A DNA stretch of 64,000 nt, taken from assembly GCA_021234535.1 (NCBI GenBank), contig CM037843.1:822021-886020 (forward strand), read 5' to 3'. This DNA comes from Stichopus chloronotus (lineage: Eukaryota; Echinodermata; Holothuroidea; Aspidochirotida; Stichopodidae). Each line of letters starts with the position of its first letter. The first letter of the stretch is position 1. Below, one piece after another: positions 61,501 to 64,000 of this stretch. Below the pieces are notes generated by a model, which saw only the letters and a program-made list of their open reading frames with translations, had not been told where the DNA came from and made no database searches. A program made the translations under genes and the position numbers.

Positions 61501-63485
61501 CCTGATGCACAGCAGGAATCAACTCAAAACCACACATGTATGGTTTCAAGTTGTGGTCTGTAGTAAGCAGATATACAGGATTGTGTTGTTTTAACATAGA
61601 TGTTCAGAACTTGAAACAAACTAGAGAACGTAGTTACGTAAATCGCAACCACTCACCGTCCATGATAGTTCCTGTGCCAGGTTATTTTGGAACATTCAAG
61701 CAATTCTTTGGTTAACAGACTGATTGTAGACTTAGTGGCATCTCAACTGGTGTAGATACAATGGGATTATATAGAGGTGTGTATGGCATATTGAGCATTT
61801 GTAATCCCCCTAATGGGCAGTGACCACACACAGGGCAAGGAGGTACAATAAAGGCTTACACCCTACAAGAGAGCAAACCGTTATCATGGTTGCATGTATA
61901 CCGCTGCATCTACATGATTCTTTCAACACAATGAGCTCAACTGCAGAGCCCCCCACCGTCAGTGAGAATCAAAAAACATTGAATGAACTCCTCTAGAAAA
62001 TGAAAAGCGTGCCTAGGTGCTGTCCATGACGTTGTGGAAAGTTTATCTAAATTCATTAGTGAAGCACAAGATTTCTAACTGCAAGACGCAAGGGTTGGCA
62101 ATTATGGAAGGATAGTAACAGGATATATGCACACTTACAATTGTCAGTTGCTACAATGACTGTTGTCAATAGGGTAAAGTTATATGAGGTGAGAGAGTAT
62201 GTGCTGTGAATTTGTAAACTAAGTACAGTGATGTGAAGTGTAATTGTGGATCCCACTATCAGCAGTGACAGGATCCATGCTAAAATGTAAGCATACCCTA
62301 AGGTTAATAAAAGATCCTTGTCAAAGAGTCCAATTGATTGGTCACTTGTAGTGCTACGATGTAGTACAACCACTGTGGAATGCATGACTGGAATATGAAA
62401 TAACTGCAAATGCTGTGTTTTGGCGCCCTCCCATCTTCTTCCTATTTCCCTCCCTAAGTGGAGAACAGTTTTACTAAGACCATGATAAGTCTCATGTGAA
62501 ACTGCGCCCTTTAATCGCACTACCATTCCGGTTTTTGCTGCCCCAGGCACATATCAAGGCAACCGCATCATTCGAAAGAAATTCAATACCACTCTCCATT
62601 GGCTGACTGGCCTCGTTTTTACAAGATAACACACAAAACTGAAATTTACAGTAAAATATGTCCAGATACGAAATCTAACAGCAATTTACCATTGAATTGC
62701 ACTTTCAAACGAAAAATTGGTTGGGTAAGAAACAATTTAACAAAATATCACCGTCTTCTTTCATTTTTAAATGTGTTCTTCTCGCAAACAAACTTCCCCC
62801 CCCCCCCTGCAGTATTGTCAATATCATTAGCTCCATTTGGACTGTACCATTACCGTGAATTTCCAAATAGATGTTCTTGCACCCCATTAAACATGAGATT
62901 TCAATGACAGGCTTTTCAGACACGCTGATGTTATATTTTTATACCTTAGTACTTATATTTTAATATGGATTTCACTTTATAATTTCAACCTTAACATCAC
63001 ACTAAAAATTACAACACCCAAAGTTACATCGATCACACCTTAAGTTTGCATTACCTACGTGGTGTTCAAACTTCTCTACTCCAACAACGTTGAACAGCAT
63101 ATACAGTCTAGTCCAAATTGCACTGCACATGCAGGCACTACACTGGGTACAACTTAACTGCTGCGGCAATGCTTCCCGCCAAAACAAACGTGTGGTAGGA
63201 GATATTTTGTGAGGAGGATGCACACTTAGGGAACAGCAAACCTTAGACGATTTTTGTAAGGATTAGGCATCTGAAGGTAAGTATTTTGACGAATTCTGCA
63301 CCAAATTGAAAATTTCAACCATATAATCGGGTGTAAATGAGCCATCAAACACTATCTTGGTATCCTTTATCCAATAACATGCAAAAATAGTGCCACGTTT
63401 TTGTGTGTGGCTGAAAAATTCTGTCAGCATCGCGGAGGTAGCGGTTACGTAATACGTCACCGACAAGGGAAAGAATTTGTCCTTC
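58550..63485. other. No supportable gene
   Basis: AT-rich. The longest non-repetitive frame is 62056-62550 (minus, 164 codons), hydrophobic in its second half and unrecognised. Others (60812-61189 plus, 63263-63601 minus) are likewise unassigned. A CCCCCCCCCC tract lies near 62797-62807. Confidence 0.3.
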
Positions 63486-63488
63486 AAA

Positions 63489-63521
63489 CGTGAGTTGGAA
63501 GCCAGTGGCTTCCAACTCACG
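63489..63521. repeat. Perfect 15-bp inverted repeat with a 3-nt loop
   Basis: CGTGAGTTGGAAGCC, then AGT, then GGCTTCCAACTCACG: all 15 positions pair. It lies in a slightly GC-richer patch (63410-63540). Confidence 0.9.
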
Positions 63522-63524
63522 GCA

Positions 63525-64000
63525 GTGGAACTAAAGGGCGCATTCTCACATGTCAAGCAACCCAGAATTTTCAGACAAGCAATGCCTCTATGTAAGATCA
63601 TATCTGACCATGAAATGATAGATATCTACATTGGCTGTGTAATGACTTATCTATGTAATGTCATTCACACTGAACCCCAACAGACCAAATCTCTGGGTAG
63701 ACAAAGCCATACACTGAACTGATGGGATGAAATTACCTAAATGCATCAATAAACTTCCTGGGAAAGGCCAGTTGACACAGATATGCTGGTGGGTACAATA
63801 CTGCATGAGCAGTTTCTCTGTATTTGATATGAATGGCAGAGAGGACGATGGGGTGTATTTATACTGGTTTAAACATGACTGGATATGGTGCTATGTCAAA
63901 ATACAGACAAACTAAACAAAAACTTTTGTCCCAATATGGTTGAAAACATGTATGTATTTGAATAAGCTAGTAACATTTCCTGTCTTCTCTACTTCTATGA
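63525..64000. other. No gene seen
   Basis: Short frames only, up to the window end. Confidence 0.35.

Noticed and set aside
62056..62550. 164-codon frame on the minus strand
   Set aside because: No recognisable motif, no splice or promoter support, and hydrophobicity typical of AT-rich random sequence. Kept only as an unassigned note.
63230..63275. CTGAAG/GTAAGTATT as a donor of a plus-strand first exon
   Set aside because: A good donor consensus, but no upstream open frame or downstream acceptor partner can be identified.

Overview
This window looks like nuclear DNA from an invertebrate animal. It is AT-rich, carries large introns with GT-AG junctions, and is crowded with minisatellites, microsatellites and transposon remnants. 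The only host gene I can support is the 3' end of a sodium/calcium exchanger (SLC8/NCX family). The mobile-element mix (DIRS tyrosine-recombinase retrotransposon, Penelope-like element with a GIY-YIG domain, hAT-like MITE, dispersed 'GACCTTTGACCTCC' repeats) fits a marine deuterostome such as an echinoderm. That placement is an inference, not a demonstrated identity.

Layout. 1-570: 3' end of a degenerate Penelope-like element (+ strand). 1.0-1.7 kb: a dispersed element built of about 135-145 bp tandem units. 3.5-4.6 kb: a 27-bp minisatellite. 4.85-5.2 kb and 48.3-49.1 kb: two copies of one repeat family. 14.1-24.1 kb (minus strand): the last three coding exons of the exchanger, joined by correct phase-1 introns and ending at the expected C-terminus. 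The introns hold a possible LTR-type remnant (15.7-17.3 kb) and a 375-bp CAT microsatellite (22.0-22.4 kb). Exons for the N-terminal membrane half and the calcium-binding domains were not found. 24.4-28.9 kb: nested dispersed repeats. 29.2-31.2 kb: a 37-bp minisatellite interrupted by a hAT-like MITE.

41.45-46.60 kb (minus strand) is a GC-rich DIRS-type retrotransposon with textbook architecture: 102-bp perfectly matching inverted terminal repeats, and an internal complementary region carrying the complement of the two outer ends fused together. It encodes gag, reverse transcriptase, a methylase-like segment and a tyrosine recombinase. It is dead: one amber stop, one ochre stop, at least three frameshifts, and loss of the RNase H region. 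Three internally deleted relatives that keep the outer ends lie nearby: 147 bp at 33.46 kb, 207 bp at 47.24 kb, and 1.64 kb at 53.22 kb, the last still holding a gag fragment. A 24-bp minisatellite lies on both sides of the 53.2-kb copy.

The rest (about 5.8-12.2, 18-22, 31.2-37.6, 38-41.4, 49.1-52 and 55.8-64 kb) is AT-rich intergenic or intronic DNA in which I see no convincing gene. No RNA gene and no CRISPR array was seen. Nothing here needs a wholly new biological system. The most informative material is the DIRS element with its family of deletion derivatives, and the nested repeats.
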